This document shows, in pieces, positions 25,083-32,909 of a stretch of 40,573 bases of DNA. Position 1 is the stretch's first letter; every line of letters begins with the position of its first letter. Source of the stretch: REEB426 sp964551975. GTDB taxonomy: Bacteria; Actinomycetota; Actinomycetes; S36-B12. The DNA is taken from assembly GCA_964551975.1 (NCBI GenBank), contig CAZKFI010000014.1, forward strand, positions 1 through 40,573, in the 5' to 3' direction. The translations under genes and the position numbers were made by a program. The notes below the pieces were generated by a model, which saw nothing but the letters and a program-made list of their open reading frames with translations, made no database searches and was not told where the DNA came from.

Positions 25083-26414
25083 ATGACGACACATGCCTGG
25101 CCAACTACCGACTATCCGATCGATATCCTCCAACCGCTCACAGGTGCAACAGAAGACTATGACGCACTGTTGGAAACCATTGGTTCTCGCCGAATAGTGC
25201 TCATCGGTGAATCGACTCATGGCACACACGAGTTCTATCGAGAACGCTCCCGGATCACTCGACGACTCATTGATGACCTCGGGTTCACTGCGGTCGCGGT
25301 AGAGGCTGATTGGCCGGACGCCTACCGGGTCAATCGGTACGTCCGTGGAATTTCCGGTGATCGCGATCCGCAGTCAGCCCTCTCGGATTTCCGGCGCTTT
25401 CCATCATGGATGTGGCGAAATACCGATGTCGTTGCCTTCATCCAGTGGCTCCGAGCACGAAATGATGCGCAGTCGCAGCAAGCCTCCAAAGTCGGTTTCT
25501 ACGGGCTCGACCTGTACAGCCTGCGAGCCTCTATCGAAGCCGTCATCGCCTACCTGGACGACCACGATCCTGAGGCAGCCGAAGGCGCCCGCGAACGCTA
25601 TTCCTGCTTCGACATGGTCAGCATGGAGGGGCACGAGTATGGGCGCGCCCTGACAACGGACCTGCGAGCTGACTGCGAAGCACCCGTCATCGATCAACTC
25701 GTCGAGTTGCAGCGTCTGCGGGCGGACCTACTCAGTGGTGATGGTTGGCTGGCGGAAGATGACTTCTTCTTCGCCGAACAGAATGCTCGGCTCATCCTCA
25801 ACGCTGAGCAGTACTACCGACAGATGTTCCGTGGGGCTCTGTCGTCTTGGAATATCCGAGATACCCATATGGCCCAAACACTTGAAGATCTCGTCAACCA
25901 CCTAGACCGATTTGATGGTTCCGCTCGGGTCGTGGTCTGGGCGCACAATTCGCACGTTGGTGATGCGCGCGCCACCTACCTGGGCCATCGCGGTGAGTTG
26001 AGCCTGGGTCAGTTGGTACGGCAGCGCTGGCCTCGTGACAGTTTTCTTATCGGCTTGACGACCGACCATGGGCGAGTCACTGCCGCATCGGAGTGGGGCG
26101 GCCCAGCCGAACGCAAACAGGTGCGTGCTGCCCTGCCGGACAGTTACGAACACGTCTTCCATCAACTCGGGCATCGAGCTTTTGTTATGCCGCTGAGTCC
26201 AGCACGCGGCATCCCCGGCAACCTGCTCCAACGGGCCATTGGGGTGATCTATCGACCGCAGACAGAGCGAGCCAGCCACTGGTTCCGTGCCGATATTCAC
26301 AATCAATTTGATGCCGTGATTCATATCGACAAGACATCCGCGCTCGAGCCCTTGGAACGCACCCCGCTCTGGGATCTCAGTGAGCCGCCGGAAACCTACC
26401 CCTCGGGCCTTTAG
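25083..26414 (+). CDS. Erythromycin esterase family protein
   Basis: 443 residues if ATG 25083 is used. An upstream ATG at 25029 adds 18 residues without family likeness, and neither has a clear ribosome site. The EreA-like core shows LIGESTHGTHEFYRER (the first His is the proposed catalytic base), AVEADWPDAYRVN (conserved Glu/Asp) and VVVWAHNSHVGDAR with a later conserved His/Asn. Most members are housekeeping or stress proteins of unknown substrate rather than true macrolide-resistance esterases, so resistance should not be assumed. In Mycobacterium this domain occurs fused to a phosphoribosyltransferase (Rv2030c); here the two domains are encoded by divergent neighbours. Its TAG stop overlaps the TAA stop of the convergent hydrolase. 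Confidence 0.87.
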   Translation: MTTHAWPTTDYPIDILQPLTGATEDYDALLETIGSRRIVLIGESTHGTHEFYRERSRITRRLIDDLGFTAVAVEADWPDAYRVNRYVRGISGDRDPQSALSDFRRFPSWMWRNTDVVAFIQWLRARNDAQSQQASKVGFYGLDLYSLRASIEAVIAYLDDHDPEAAEGARERYSCFDMVSMEGHEYGRALTTDLRADCEAPVIDQLVELQRLRADLLSGDGWLAEDDFFFAEQNARLILNAEQYYRQMFRGALSSWNIRDTHMAQTLEDLVNHLDRFDGSARVVVWAHNSHVGDARATYLGHRGELSLGQLVRQRWPRDSFLIGLTTDHGRVTAASEWGGPAERKQVRAALPDSYEHVFHQLGHRAFVMPLSPARGIPGNLLQRAIGVIYRPQTERASHWFRADIHNQFDAVIHIDKTSALEPLERTPLWDLSEPPETYPSGL

Positions 26415-27217
26415 TCCAGGAAGTTGCTCAATGCGGCATTGACCTCATCCGCATGCTCGATCTGCGGCCAATGGCCGCAGGCGGGAAGGCCGAGAATTCG
26501 AGCATTGGGCAGCGTGGAGAACAGTTGCAGCGAACTGTGAAATGGGATCACCTGGTCATCCCGACCGTGCACCAGAAGCGTCGGATGGGGAATCCGCGCG
26601 CACTGTTGCGCACTGATCGCGTAATCGTCGATCCACTGTTGGCGAGGTTCGGGGAACATGGTCGCGTAGATGGCCTGCGTCGCCAGGCTGTTTTCATATC
26701 GGCTTTGGACGATGTCCGGCGAAACCCTGCCGGCATCGTGCACAAAGGTATGCATCAGGGCGTCCATAGCCGGCACGCTCGGCTGATATCCCCACACAGC
26801 CTCGAGGCCAGGTGTCAGGGGAAAGGAGTGAGCCAATGGTGCGATGAGGACGAGTCGGCCTACCCGATCGGGTACCCGGTGTGCCAGGTGCAGCGCTAGA
26901 CCCCCACCGAGTGAACTACCGACTAGGTGAACACTCGGCACCTGCAGATAGTCGATCACTGCCTCAAGTTGGGACAACCAGCGTTGTCGGTTGTGACGTC
27001 CGTCCGGGGCTGGCGCAGTGAGGCCGAAACCCATCAGATCAGGTGCCACTACGCGGAAGTTCTCGGCCAGGTTGGGCAGGGTCATCCGCCAAGCGCCAGC
27101 TCCACTGGCACCAGGTCCCGATCCGTGAATCAGCAGCACGACCGGTGCCGTGGGCGGTCCGACCTCCTGTATCGCAACATCCAGGTCGCCCACACCCTCA
27201 ATGGCCAGCAGTGTCAT
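26411..27217 (-). CDS. Alpha/beta hydrolase, meta-cleavage-product hydrolase type
   Basis: 268 residues from ATG 27217, overlapping the stop of the upstream PAP2 gene as ATGA, so the two are coupled. The oxyanion-hole segment LIHGSGPGASGAGAW is typical of the MhpC/BphD/HsaD group that splits C-C bonds of ring-opened aromatics. The triad is visible as GSSLGGG (Ser), VHGRDDQVIP (Asp) and CGHWPQIEHADEV (His). There are no ring-cleavage dioxygenases nearby, so an ester or diketone substrate is equally possible. Confidence 0.88.
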   Translation of the reverse strand: MTLLAIEGVGDLDVAIQEVGPPTAPVVLLIHGSGPGASGAGAWRMTLPNLAENFRVVAPDLMGFGLTAPAPDGRHNRQRWLSQLEAVIDYLQVPSVHLVGSSLGGGLALHLAHRVPDRVGRLVLIAPLAHSFPLTPGLEAVWGYQPSVPAMDALMHTFVHDAGRVSPDIVQSRYENSLATQAIYATMFPEPRQQWIDDYAISAQQCARIPHPTLLVHGRDDQVIPFHSSLQLFSTLPNARILGLPACGHWPQIEHADEVNAALSNFLD

Positions 27218-28086
27218 CGAATCTCAACTCCTCGCGTAATCCAGGCGATGACGGTCGGTGTGGCGATGGCTGACGCGGCGATCAGCACCATGGCGCTACC
27301 GAAGAACCACGCCTGCATGAACCCTTCCGTAGTGCCAGTTGCGCTTGCGGTGAATGCGCCCATGATCACTGCGCATACGACAAGCAGGGTCCCGGAGCCC
27401 CAAATCAACCGACGCAGCTGCATTCGTGGAGTGCGCCACTGGAGCGCAGGTGCACCGCGAGTTGCCAGCGCCCAGGCAAGTACCGGCGCCTGCCAGGTCA
27501 ACGCCCAACCAAGGCCACCGAGCACATCACTTGGCCTATGCCAACCTGCAACCACGACGGCACAAGAGACTGCCGCAACTGCGCCTGCCCCGGCCAATGC
27601 CGCCATGAAACGTCGTTCCGCCGACGTCAGCGTCAGCACACTTATAACGATTGCCGTCACGATCGTGACATGCCCACTGGGAAACGTGTTCGCTGCATGT
27701 GACCCCATCATCGCTTCGAGTTGCTGCGCGAGATGCGGCCTTGGTAGCAGAAACTTGAGCGCCTCTGTGGTCAGCACAGCAGCAACAAAGCCCGCAACGA
27801 GCGCTGCGCCCGTGCTTGATCGGTCCGTGCGGACTGCCCAGATCAGCAGGAGGACGCAGGCAGCAGCAACTGTGGTCAGATCTACCAGTTGCAGCACATC
27901 CCTGGAGAGTGCCAACAGTCGGTGCCCCTCAATTACCCGCGAAAGCCACACCTCATCAACCAGCACCTGCCCAAGTCGGGTGAACGTAGTGAACAGGTAG
28001 GTCGCCACTACCAGGCTGAACGCACCCATTCCCAGGAACACCATCTGCCGGGCCCGCGTACGCATTGCGGGGTCGGGTGATAGCAC
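27214..28086 (-). CDS. PAP2 (type 2 phosphatidic acid phosphatase) family membrane protein
   Basis: About 290 residues from GTG 28086, which has AAGG just upstream; ATG 28065 and an upstream codon at 28104 are alternatives. At least six hydrophobic segments are evident. The three PAP2 active-site motifs appear in order: KFLLPRPHL (KxxxxxxRP-like), TFPSGH (nucleophile-activating His region) and GWHRPSDVLGG (catalytic His). The family dephosphorylates lipid phosphates such as undecaprenyl diphosphate or phosphatidic acid at the membrane. The C-terminal half carries two extra helices of unknown role. It is coupled to the downstream hydrolase and divergent from the TetR gene. Confidence 0.88.
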   Translation of the reverse strand: MLSPDPAMRTRARQMVFLGMGAFSLVVATYLFTTFTRLGQVLVDEVWLSRVIEGHRLLALSRDVLQLVDLTTVAAACVLLLIWAVRTDRSSTGAALVAGFVAAVLTTEALKFLLPRPHLAQQLEAMMGSHAANTFPSGHVTIVTAIVISVLTLTSAERRFMAALAGAGAVAAVSCAVVVAGWHRPSDVLGGLGWALTWQAPVLAWALATRGAPALQWRTPRMQLRRLIWGSGTLLVVCAVIMGAFTASATGTTEGFMQAWFFGSAMVLIAASAIATPTVIAWITRGVEIR

Positions 28087-28157
28087 CGACCTTGGATAGC
28101 ACACCGGACGTGCACCAGCTCACATGGCTCCTGAACCACAATTGACTTCCGAGACCA

Positions 28158-28233
28158 GAACAGTTCTGACAAACGAACTGTCCTTATAGAACAACTACCC
28201 TGATAAAAGAACCGTCCTGATAAAAAGGACCGT
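28158..28233. promoter_or_regulatory. Operator-like array before the TetR gene
   Basis: GAACAGTTC (28158-28166) and GAACTGTCC (28175-28183) form an inverted repeat matching at 8 of 9 positions with an 8-nt spacer; the inner ACAGTTC/GAACTGT arms are perfect. A second inverted repeat, ACCGTCCT (28211-28218) and AGGACCGT (28226-28233), matches at 7 of 8 and covers the TetR ribosome site and the first two bases of its start codon. GAAC-led direct repeats followed by TGATAAAA (28201-28208 and 28218-28225) link them. This fits autoregulation by the adjacent TetR protein. Confidence 0.65.
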
Positions 28234-28867
28234 GGCCCGACCAGCGAGCATGAAGTCAGGCCCCGCATACGGCGAGGGACGCGAGGCCCTGCTCGTCGCG
28301 GCAGTCACCGTGGTTGCCCGAGGTGGCCTTAGATCACTTACCTATCGGGCGGTCGCTGAGCAGGCCGGCCTCACCCACGGACTGGTCCGCCACCACTTCG
28401 GCTCCCGTGATGCACTCATCGTTGCGGCAACCGAGTACTCCCTCTCTCCTCTCCTCGTCGCCAGCGGCGTCACCGCGACCCCGGGTACTGACGAAGAATT
28501 CGCCCAGGGGATCCCCAACATGATCCAACGCGAGCAGGACCTCGTGGCCTTTCAGTACGAGGTCATGCTGGAATCCCTTCGCCGGCCCGAGCTGCAAGAT
28601 GCCGTCCGCCTGATGCTGACGGGCCTACGGGACGGCATCCTGGCGGACCTACGCGAACGCGGGCTGCCTGCCTCGGCTGACTTCGCCGCCATGGTCACGT
28701 CGGCCCTCGACGGCATCGTCCTGCACGGGCTCATCCTGGGCGACCTTGTGCAGGTTCGGTCATCCCTGAGGGAATTCCGGCAGTTGCTATCCCCCGCCGA
28801 GTCGATCGGCGGAGCCAATTCCGCTTCTGCACGTCATTCGGCTGACAGCGGCCCGCCAAGTCAGTAG
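28232..28867 (+). CDS. TetR-family transcriptional regulator
   Basis: 211 residues from GTG 28232 with AAAAAGGA upstream; an in-frame ATG lies at residue 7. The N-terminal helix-turn-helix is clear: AAVTVVARGGLRSLTYRAVA then EQAGLTHGLVRHHFGSRDAL (residues about 20-60). The C-terminal ligand-binding half is helical and resembles BetI/RutR-like members (EVMLESLRRPELQDAVRLM, DGIVLHGLILGD). It heads the plus-strand GcvT-P450-permease set, 56 bp before the GcvT-like gene, and probably represses it until the substrate is present. The inverted repeats at 28158-28233 are likely its own operators. Confidence 0.92.
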   Translation: MARPASMKSGPAYGEGREALLVAAVTVVARGGLRSLTYRAVAEQAGLTHGLVRHHFGSRDALIVAATEYSLSPLLVASGVTATPGTDEEFAQGIPNMIQREQDLVAFQYEVMLESLRRPELQDAVRLMLTGLRDGILADLRERGLPASADFAAMVTSALDGIVLHGLILGDLVQVRSSLREFRQLLSPAESIGGANSASARHSADSGPPSQ

Positions 28868-28884
28868 CCTCCGCAAAACTCCCC

Positions 28885-28896
28885 AAATGGATATTT
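28885..28896. promoter_or_regulatory. Small palindrome before the GcvT-like gene
   Basis: AAATGGATATTT (AAAT-GGAT-ATTT) lies in the 56-bp spacer between the TetR and GcvT-like genes and is nested within CCCCA (28881-28885) and TGGGG (28900-28904). It could be an operator or part of an internal promoter; it differs from the half-sites upstream of TetR. Confidence 0.3.
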
Positions 28897-28923
28897 CCCT
28901 GGGGACCGGCGGGTGGAGGTGCC

Positions 28924-30045
28924 GTGGCAGTTCCCGAGGGGTTACGAACCAGCCCATTCCACGGGGCATATCCCCCCGCTCTGGATACGGAGTGGATCGA
29001 CGTCATGGGGTACGCGGTGCCGCTCTGGGTCAGCGATCCCGAGGACGAGTACGCCGCATTTCGCGAACGGGTCGGACTCCTGGAGTACTCGATGCTCTAT
29101 CGCTGGGATCTGAGTGGCCCGGGAGCTGTGGCAACCGCGGATGCTGTATTCAGCCGCAACGTGGCCATGATGCAGCCGGGCACCCTCGCCTACGGTGTGA
29201 TTGTTGGCGAAGACGGCCGGATGATCGACGATCCAACGGTGGCCTACTACGACGCCGAACACATTCTTATCGTGGGAGGCAACCCCGCAGTAGGTGAAGT
29301 CATCGAGGCGCGGTTGGCTCCCCAGACCACCCTTCAAGAACTGCGCGAGCAGACCTGTGTGCTCTCAGTCCAAGGTCCGCAGAGTCGCGCTCTCCTGCAG
29401 ACGCTGACAACAACGGACCTGTCCAATGAGGCATTTCCCTACTACAGCTTTCTCACAGGGATCGACATCGCAGGTGTGCAGTGCCAGATCAACCGGATTG
29501 GCTTCACCGCTGAACTGGGATACGAACTTGTCGCGCCAGTGCAGGACGCTCCGCGCCTCATCGCTGCCTGCCAGACCGCGGGCGCGTCCATGGGGGCAAC
29601 GGTCTGCGGAGCCGCCGCTTTGATGATGTGTCGAATCGAGGCAGGCATGGTCATGGCGGGACTGGAGTATGACGAACTGTCCACCCCATTTGAGTGTCGG
29701 CTGGGCTGGGCGGTGGATTTCGATAAGGGGCCATTCCAAGGACGTGGGGCATTGGAGGCCCATCGACTCACCGCGAAGGATCGGGTCATGACGGTCGGCA
29801 TAACCGGTGCACCGGACGGCCTTGATGGTGCGCCCATTCTTCACGATGGGCAGGTCATTGGGCTGGTCACGATGGCCGTTCCTTCGCCGGCCCTTGGCGG
29901 CGTCACCATCGCTATGGCCAAGCTTGCCAAGGATCTGGCTGTTCCGGATACGGCCCTTGTCGTGCAGGCACCCGAGGGTGAACGCCAACTTGTGGTTCTG
30001 AGTACACCCGTCTACGACCCCAAGCGCACGCGAGTTCGTTCGTAA
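28924..30045 (+). CDS. GcvT-like tetrahydrofolate-dependent aminomethyl/methyltransferase
   Basis: 373 residues from GTG 28924 with GGAGG upstream. It belongs to the glycine-cleavage T-protein/DmdA/LigM superfamily. VGLLEYSMLYRWDLSGPGA aligns with the GcvT segment following the first helices, NVAMMQPGTLAYGVIVGEDG and MIDDPTVAYY carry the folate-site Asp, VLSVQGPQSRALL begins the second subdomain, RIGFTAELGYELVAP matches the GYELY-type strand, and STPFECRLGWAVDFDK begins the C-terminal barrel. No other glycine-cleavage genes are near, so it is not the housekeeping T-protein. Such stand-alone members usually move a methyl or methylene group from a substrate (DMSP, methoxy-aromatics, methylated amines) to tetrahydrofolate. 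A P450 and a permease follow directly. Confidence 0.85.
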   Translation: MAVPEGLRTSPFHGAYPPALDTEWIDVMGYAVPLWVSDPEDEYAAFRERVGLLEYSMLYRWDLSGPGAVATADAVFSRNVAMMQPGTLAYGVIVGEDGRMIDDPTVAYYDAEHILIVGGNPAVGEVIEARLAPQTTLQELREQTCVLSVQGPQSRALLQTLTTTDLSNEAFPYYSFLTGIDIAGVQCQINRIGFTAELGYELVAPVQDAPRLIAACQTAGASMGATVCGAAALMMCRIEAGMVMAGLEYDELSTPFECRLGWAVDFDKGPFQGRGALEAHRLTAKDRVMTVGITGAPDGLDGAPILHDGQVIGLVTMAVPSPALGGVTIAMAKLAKDLAVPDTALVVQAPEGERQLVVLSTPVYDPKRTRVRS

Positions 30046-30070
30046 CGAGTAATGAGGGAAGGAGTTCAAA

Positions 30071-31243
30071 ATGAGTCTGGCAGTTGATGTCGACCTCCTG
30101 CCTTTCGGAGATCCCGACTATCAAAGCAACCCGTACCCTTACTACGAAGTCGTCAGAAACATGACTCCCGTCTACGCCAGCCCTAGTGGCGTTCACGCAG
30201 TGATGCGACATGCGGACATTTTCAAAGTGCTGCGCGACAAGCGACTGAGTTCACGCCAGTTGGATTTCGGTGTAGCCAATCTTTTTCACGACTCAATGTT
30301 TGGACAGGACCCTCCCGACCACGGTCGGCTTCGGAAGTTGAGCACGCCCTTTTTCACTCCCGCACGTGTTCAGGAGTGGGGTGTGGTTATGCGCCGGTAT
30401 GTCGACAGCGCCTTGGACGCAGCCGAACAGGCAGGCGGCATGGATGTCTGCCAATCCCTGTCCTTTGAAGCGACCTTCGGCGTGATGGCGCACATTTTCG
30501 GTGTAGGTACGCATGATGCTGCGCAGTGCCGGCAAAAGGTCATTGAAATGGGCCGTGCTCTGCGACCCTCAGCTTCCGAAGAAGACGTCGAGATTGCGAT
30601 CGTCGCTTTTCAATGGTGCGTCGACTACGTCCAGGATCTCATTGACACGAAGCGAAAGAACCCCGGGGATTCCATGCTTGATGCATTTCTCCAATCCATG
30701 GATTCAGGCGGCATGACGGAGCAAGAAGTGATGTCCACCGTGACCTTCTTCTATGCAGTAGGACACCTTGACAACTCGTTTCTCATTCAGAACGGAGTTC
30801 TGCTCTTGGCCCAGATGCCCCAGGTGCGACAGGCCTACATTGAGCAGCCTGAGCAGCGAGCAAACATCATCGAGGAAATCCTCCGAATCGATGCGGCAGA
30901 ACAATTTGTCACGCGCGCCATCCTGGAAGACATCGAAATCGACGGTGAACTGCTGCCCGCCGGAGGCGTTGCCCTGATGATGCTCGGTTCCGGCAATGTC
31001 GACGAACGTGCCTATGAGCGTCCGACCGAGTTCGATCACACCCGTCCCAATCTGGCCCGGATGCAACTGGCCTTCGGCGCCGGACTCCACGGCTGCCAGG
31101 GTCAGACCCTGGCCCGGGTCCAAGGAGAGATCGCCCTTACAGCACTTCTGGAGCGACATCCCGACTATCGAGTCAGTGGTGAGGTGGTCTACGGACATAA
31201 CGAGTTTATTCGCGCAATGCGCCACCTACCGATTGAGTTCTAG
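30071..31243 (+). CDS. Cytochrome P450
   Basis: 390 residues, ATG 30071 with GAAGGAG at 6 nt. It is a soluble bacterial-type P450. The heme-ligand loop is FGAGLHGCQG with the proximal Cys at about residue 342, and the K-helix ExxR is seen in EEILRID. The H-D-P region reads DPPDHGRLRKL, near residue 80. The I-helix is unusual: where most P450s have AGxET/DT it reads AVGHLDNS, so the acid-alcohol pair that handles oxygen protonation is altered or displaced. There is no ferredoxin or reductase gene nearby. Lying 25 bp after the GcvT-like gene, it probably hydroxylates or oxidatively demethylates the same substrate (inference). Confidence 0.93.
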   Translation: MSLAVDVDLLPFGDPDYQSNPYPYYEVVRNMTPVYASPSGVHAVMRHADIFKVLRDKRLSSRQLDFGVANLFHDSMFGQDPPDHGRLRKLSTPFFTPARVQEWGVVMRRYVDSALDAAEQAGGMDVCQSLSFEATFGVMAHIFGVGTHDAAQCRQKVIEMGRALRPSASEEDVEIAIVAFQWCVDYVQDLIDTKRKNPGDSMLDAFLQSMDSGGMTEQEVMSTVTFFYAVGHLDNSFLIQNGVLLLAQMPQVRQAYIEQPEQRANIIEEILRIDAAEQFVTRAILEDIEIDGELLPAGGVALMMLGSGNVDERAYERPTEFDHTRPNLARMQLAFGAGLHGCQGQTLARVQGEIALTALLERHPDYRVSGEVVYGHNEFIRAMRHLPIEF

Positions 31244-31257
31244 GCAAGGATCACCCC

Positions 31258-31278
31258 CACGAGCCTGTCTGGCTCGTG
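31258..31278 (+). other. Stem-loop between the P450 and permease genes
   Basis: CACGAGCC-TGTCT-GGCTCGTG forms a perfect 8-bp stem with a 5-nt loop, 15 bp after the P450 stop and 22 bp before the permease start. There is no following T-run, so a full terminator is unlikely; mRNA processing, stabilisation of the upstream message or partial attenuation are options. Confidence 0.6.
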
Positions 31279-31300
31279 TCCACTGGAGGAAGGAAGGTCC

Positions 31301-32761
31301 ATGGCAACACAAACCCAACAGGCCGGACCTGGCCTATCGAAAGGTTCATTGAGCACCTTCGGCATCGTTGTGATGGTGCTCGCCGCAGCAAGCCCGCTCA
31401 TCGGCCTGACCGGCGCGATGCCACTGGCCATGATCACCGGCAACGGCAATGGCGCACCCGCTGCCTACGTGCTCGTGGGTGTAATCCTGCTGGTGTTCTC
31501 TGTCGGCTTCGTGGCCATGTCGCGCCACGTACGCAATGCCGGGGCGCTGTACGCCTACGTTGGTCGAGGCCTTGGTCTGCCGATGGGTATCGGTGCTGCC
31601 GGTGTCGCTCTCTGGGCTTACACGACTATCCAGGTGGCTGTGTACGCGTTCTTTGGCGTCGTTGCGAGCGGAACTTTGGCTCTGTACACCGGCATCTCAC
31701 TGCCCTGGTACGTGCTGAGCATCGCTCTCATCGTGCTCGTGCAGGTATTCGGGTACCTGCATATCGAGATCGGAGCGCGCGTCCTCCTCACCCTCATGGT
31801 TCTTGAGTGGGGCATCATGATCATCCTTGGTCTGGCCATCCTCTTCACCGGTGGAGCCGGTGGTGGCTTTGGCGTTGACCAGGTGTGGCTCCCCGCCGCA
31901 GTCTTCACGGCCGGTCTCCCGGTGGCGATGATCTGGGCCTTCGCTTCAATGTTCGGCTTCGAGTCCAGCGCCATCTATGCCGAAGAGGCAAAGGAGCCAC
32001 GTCGCTCGGTCCCACGCGCCGTGCTGATTTCCGTACTTCTCATCACCGGCTTCTTCGCCTTCACTGGGTGGATGGCCATCGTGGGCTACGGACCTGCCGA
32101 TGCCATCAATCAAGCAATCGCCGCGCTCGAAGGTGGCGATCCGGCCCAGTACATCTTCCAGCTGGGTGACTCGTACCTGGGCGGTTGGGCACCCATCATG
32201 ATGAGTCTGTTCGTCATCACCTCGATGTTCGCCTGCGTCCTGGCCTTCCACAACGGGATCGTCCGCTACCAGTACCGCCTGGGTAAGGACGGCGTTCTCC
32301 CGTCGGCCCTTGCTCGCACCCGCCCCAACGGCGCACCGCATATCTCCTCGGTAGTGCAGTGCATCACCGCGCTGATTTTCATAGTGGTGGGCGTGCTGGT
32401 CGGTGCCGACCCGGTGATCATCCTGTTCACCTGGGGTGGCGGTATCGCCGTGGTAGGCATCATCGCCTTGTACATCCTGACCGGTATCTCGTCCATTGTG
32501 TTCTTCCGGCGGAATCCCGCACTGAACAGCAACATCTGGACGACCTTGATCGTTCCCATCGTGGGGCTGCTCCTGTTGCTGTGGGCGGAGTACCTCATCG
32601 TGATGAACTTCAGCCTCTTGGTCGGCACTGAGCAGAGCACTGCCCTGCTCATCGCAGGAACCTGCGTGATTGCCTTCTTTATCGGTCTGATCGTCTTCGC
32701 GGCACGCAAGGGATCGCTCAGTTCCGATGCACTGGCGGACCTCCAGGAAGAACTCAGCTGA
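31301..32761 (+). CDS. APC superfamily amino acid/amine permease
   Basis: 486 residues; ATG 31301 follows GGAGGAAGGAAGG. About twelve hydrophobic helices are visible, with the APC signature in the first (VVMVLAAASPLIGLTGAMPL, matching the consensus unwound GxG-type segment) and the conserved sixth-helix stretch SSAIYAEEAKEPRRSVPRA. The subfamily imports amino acids, polyamines or other amines by proton symport. It closes the TetR-controlled set, so it is the best clue that the pathway's substrate is a small amine or amino-acid-like molecule. A strong hairpin terminator follows 28 bp later. Confidence 0.92.
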   Translation: MATQTQQAGPGLSKGSLSTFGIVVMVLAAASPLIGLTGAMPLAMITGNGNGAPAAYVLVGVILLVFSVGFVAMSRHVRNAGALYAYVGRGLGLPMGIGAAGVALWAYTTIQVAVYAFFGVVASGTLALYTGISLPWYVLSIALIVLVQVFGYLHIEIGARVLLTLMVLEWGIMIILGLAILFTGGAGGGFGVDQVWLPAAVFTAGLPVAMIWAFASMFGFESSAIYAEEAKEPRRSVPRAVLISVLLITGFFAFTGWMAIVGYGPADAINQAIAALEGGDPAQYIFQLGDSYLGGWAPIMMSLFVITSMFACVLAFHNGIVRYQYRLGKDGVLPSALARTRPNGAPHISSVVQCITALIFIVVGVLVGADPVIILFTWGGGIAVVGIIALYILTGISSIVFFRRNPALNSNIWTTLIVPIVGLLLLLWAEYLIVMNFSLLVGTEQSTALLIAGTCVIAFFIGLIVFAARKGSLSSDALADLQEELS

Positions 32762-32788
32762 TCGCGCCTGCCAGCTGATCACTCGAAC

Positions 32789-32833
32789 TGAGTGGCCGGG
32801 TCCACCCTTCCTCCGGGAGGACCCGGCCACTCA
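32789..32833 (+). terminator. Strong hairpin terminator after the permease
   Basis: TGAGTGGCCGGGTCC (32789-32803) and GGACCCGGCCACTCA (32819-32833) pair perfectly over 15 bp around a 15-nt loop. There is little U-tract, as is common for GC-rich actinobacterial terminators. It separates the permease from furA. Confidence 0.85.
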
Positions 32834-32859
32834 TCTACGTCAGGCCCATCTCGTCTCAT

Positions 32860-32877
32860 CAACTTTGTCAAAAGTTG
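32860..32877. promoter_or_regulatory. Putative FurA/PerR-type operator
   Basis: CAACTTT-GTCA-AAAGTTG is a perfect 7-bp inverted repeat that overlaps the predicted -35 element of furA. An AT-rich palindrome just upstream of furA-katG is where FurA autoregulation occurs in other actinobacteria. Confidence 0.6.
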
Positions 32878-32903
32878 GGATAAGTCCAAATCCGCTCTAC
32901 GCT
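32875..32903 (+). promoter_or_regulatory. Predicted furA promoter, leaderless start
   Basis: TTGGGA (32875-32880) and TACGCT (32898-32903) are spaced 17 bp apart. Transcription would begin at about 32910, the A of the furA ATG. No ribosome site precedes furA, which fits a leaderless mRNA as reported for mycobacterial furA. Confidence 0.5.
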
Positions 32904-32909
32904 AGGGCC

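Noticed and set aside
25083..26414. A macrolide-resistance gene.
   Set aside because: Most proteins of this superfamily are not macrolide esterases. The context suggests a general stress-related enzyme and there is no resistance or mobile-element context.
26927..28000. A 357-codon plus-strand open frame.
   Set aside because: It is antisense to the hydrolase and PAP2 genes, which have full catalytic motifs. Its own composition (Ala, Thr, Ser, Pro rich, no motif) is that of a GC-rich shadow frame.
28924..30045. The housekeeping glycine-cleavage T-protein (gcvT).
   Set aside because: No gcvH, gcvP or lpd lies nearby, and several T-protein segments are diverged; the neighbours are a P450, a permease and a TetR gene.
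31946..32830. A 294-codon minus-strand open frame opposite the permease.
   Set aside because: It is a hydrophilic Asp/Glu/Gln/His-rich complement of membrane-protein codons, with no motif or ribosome site.
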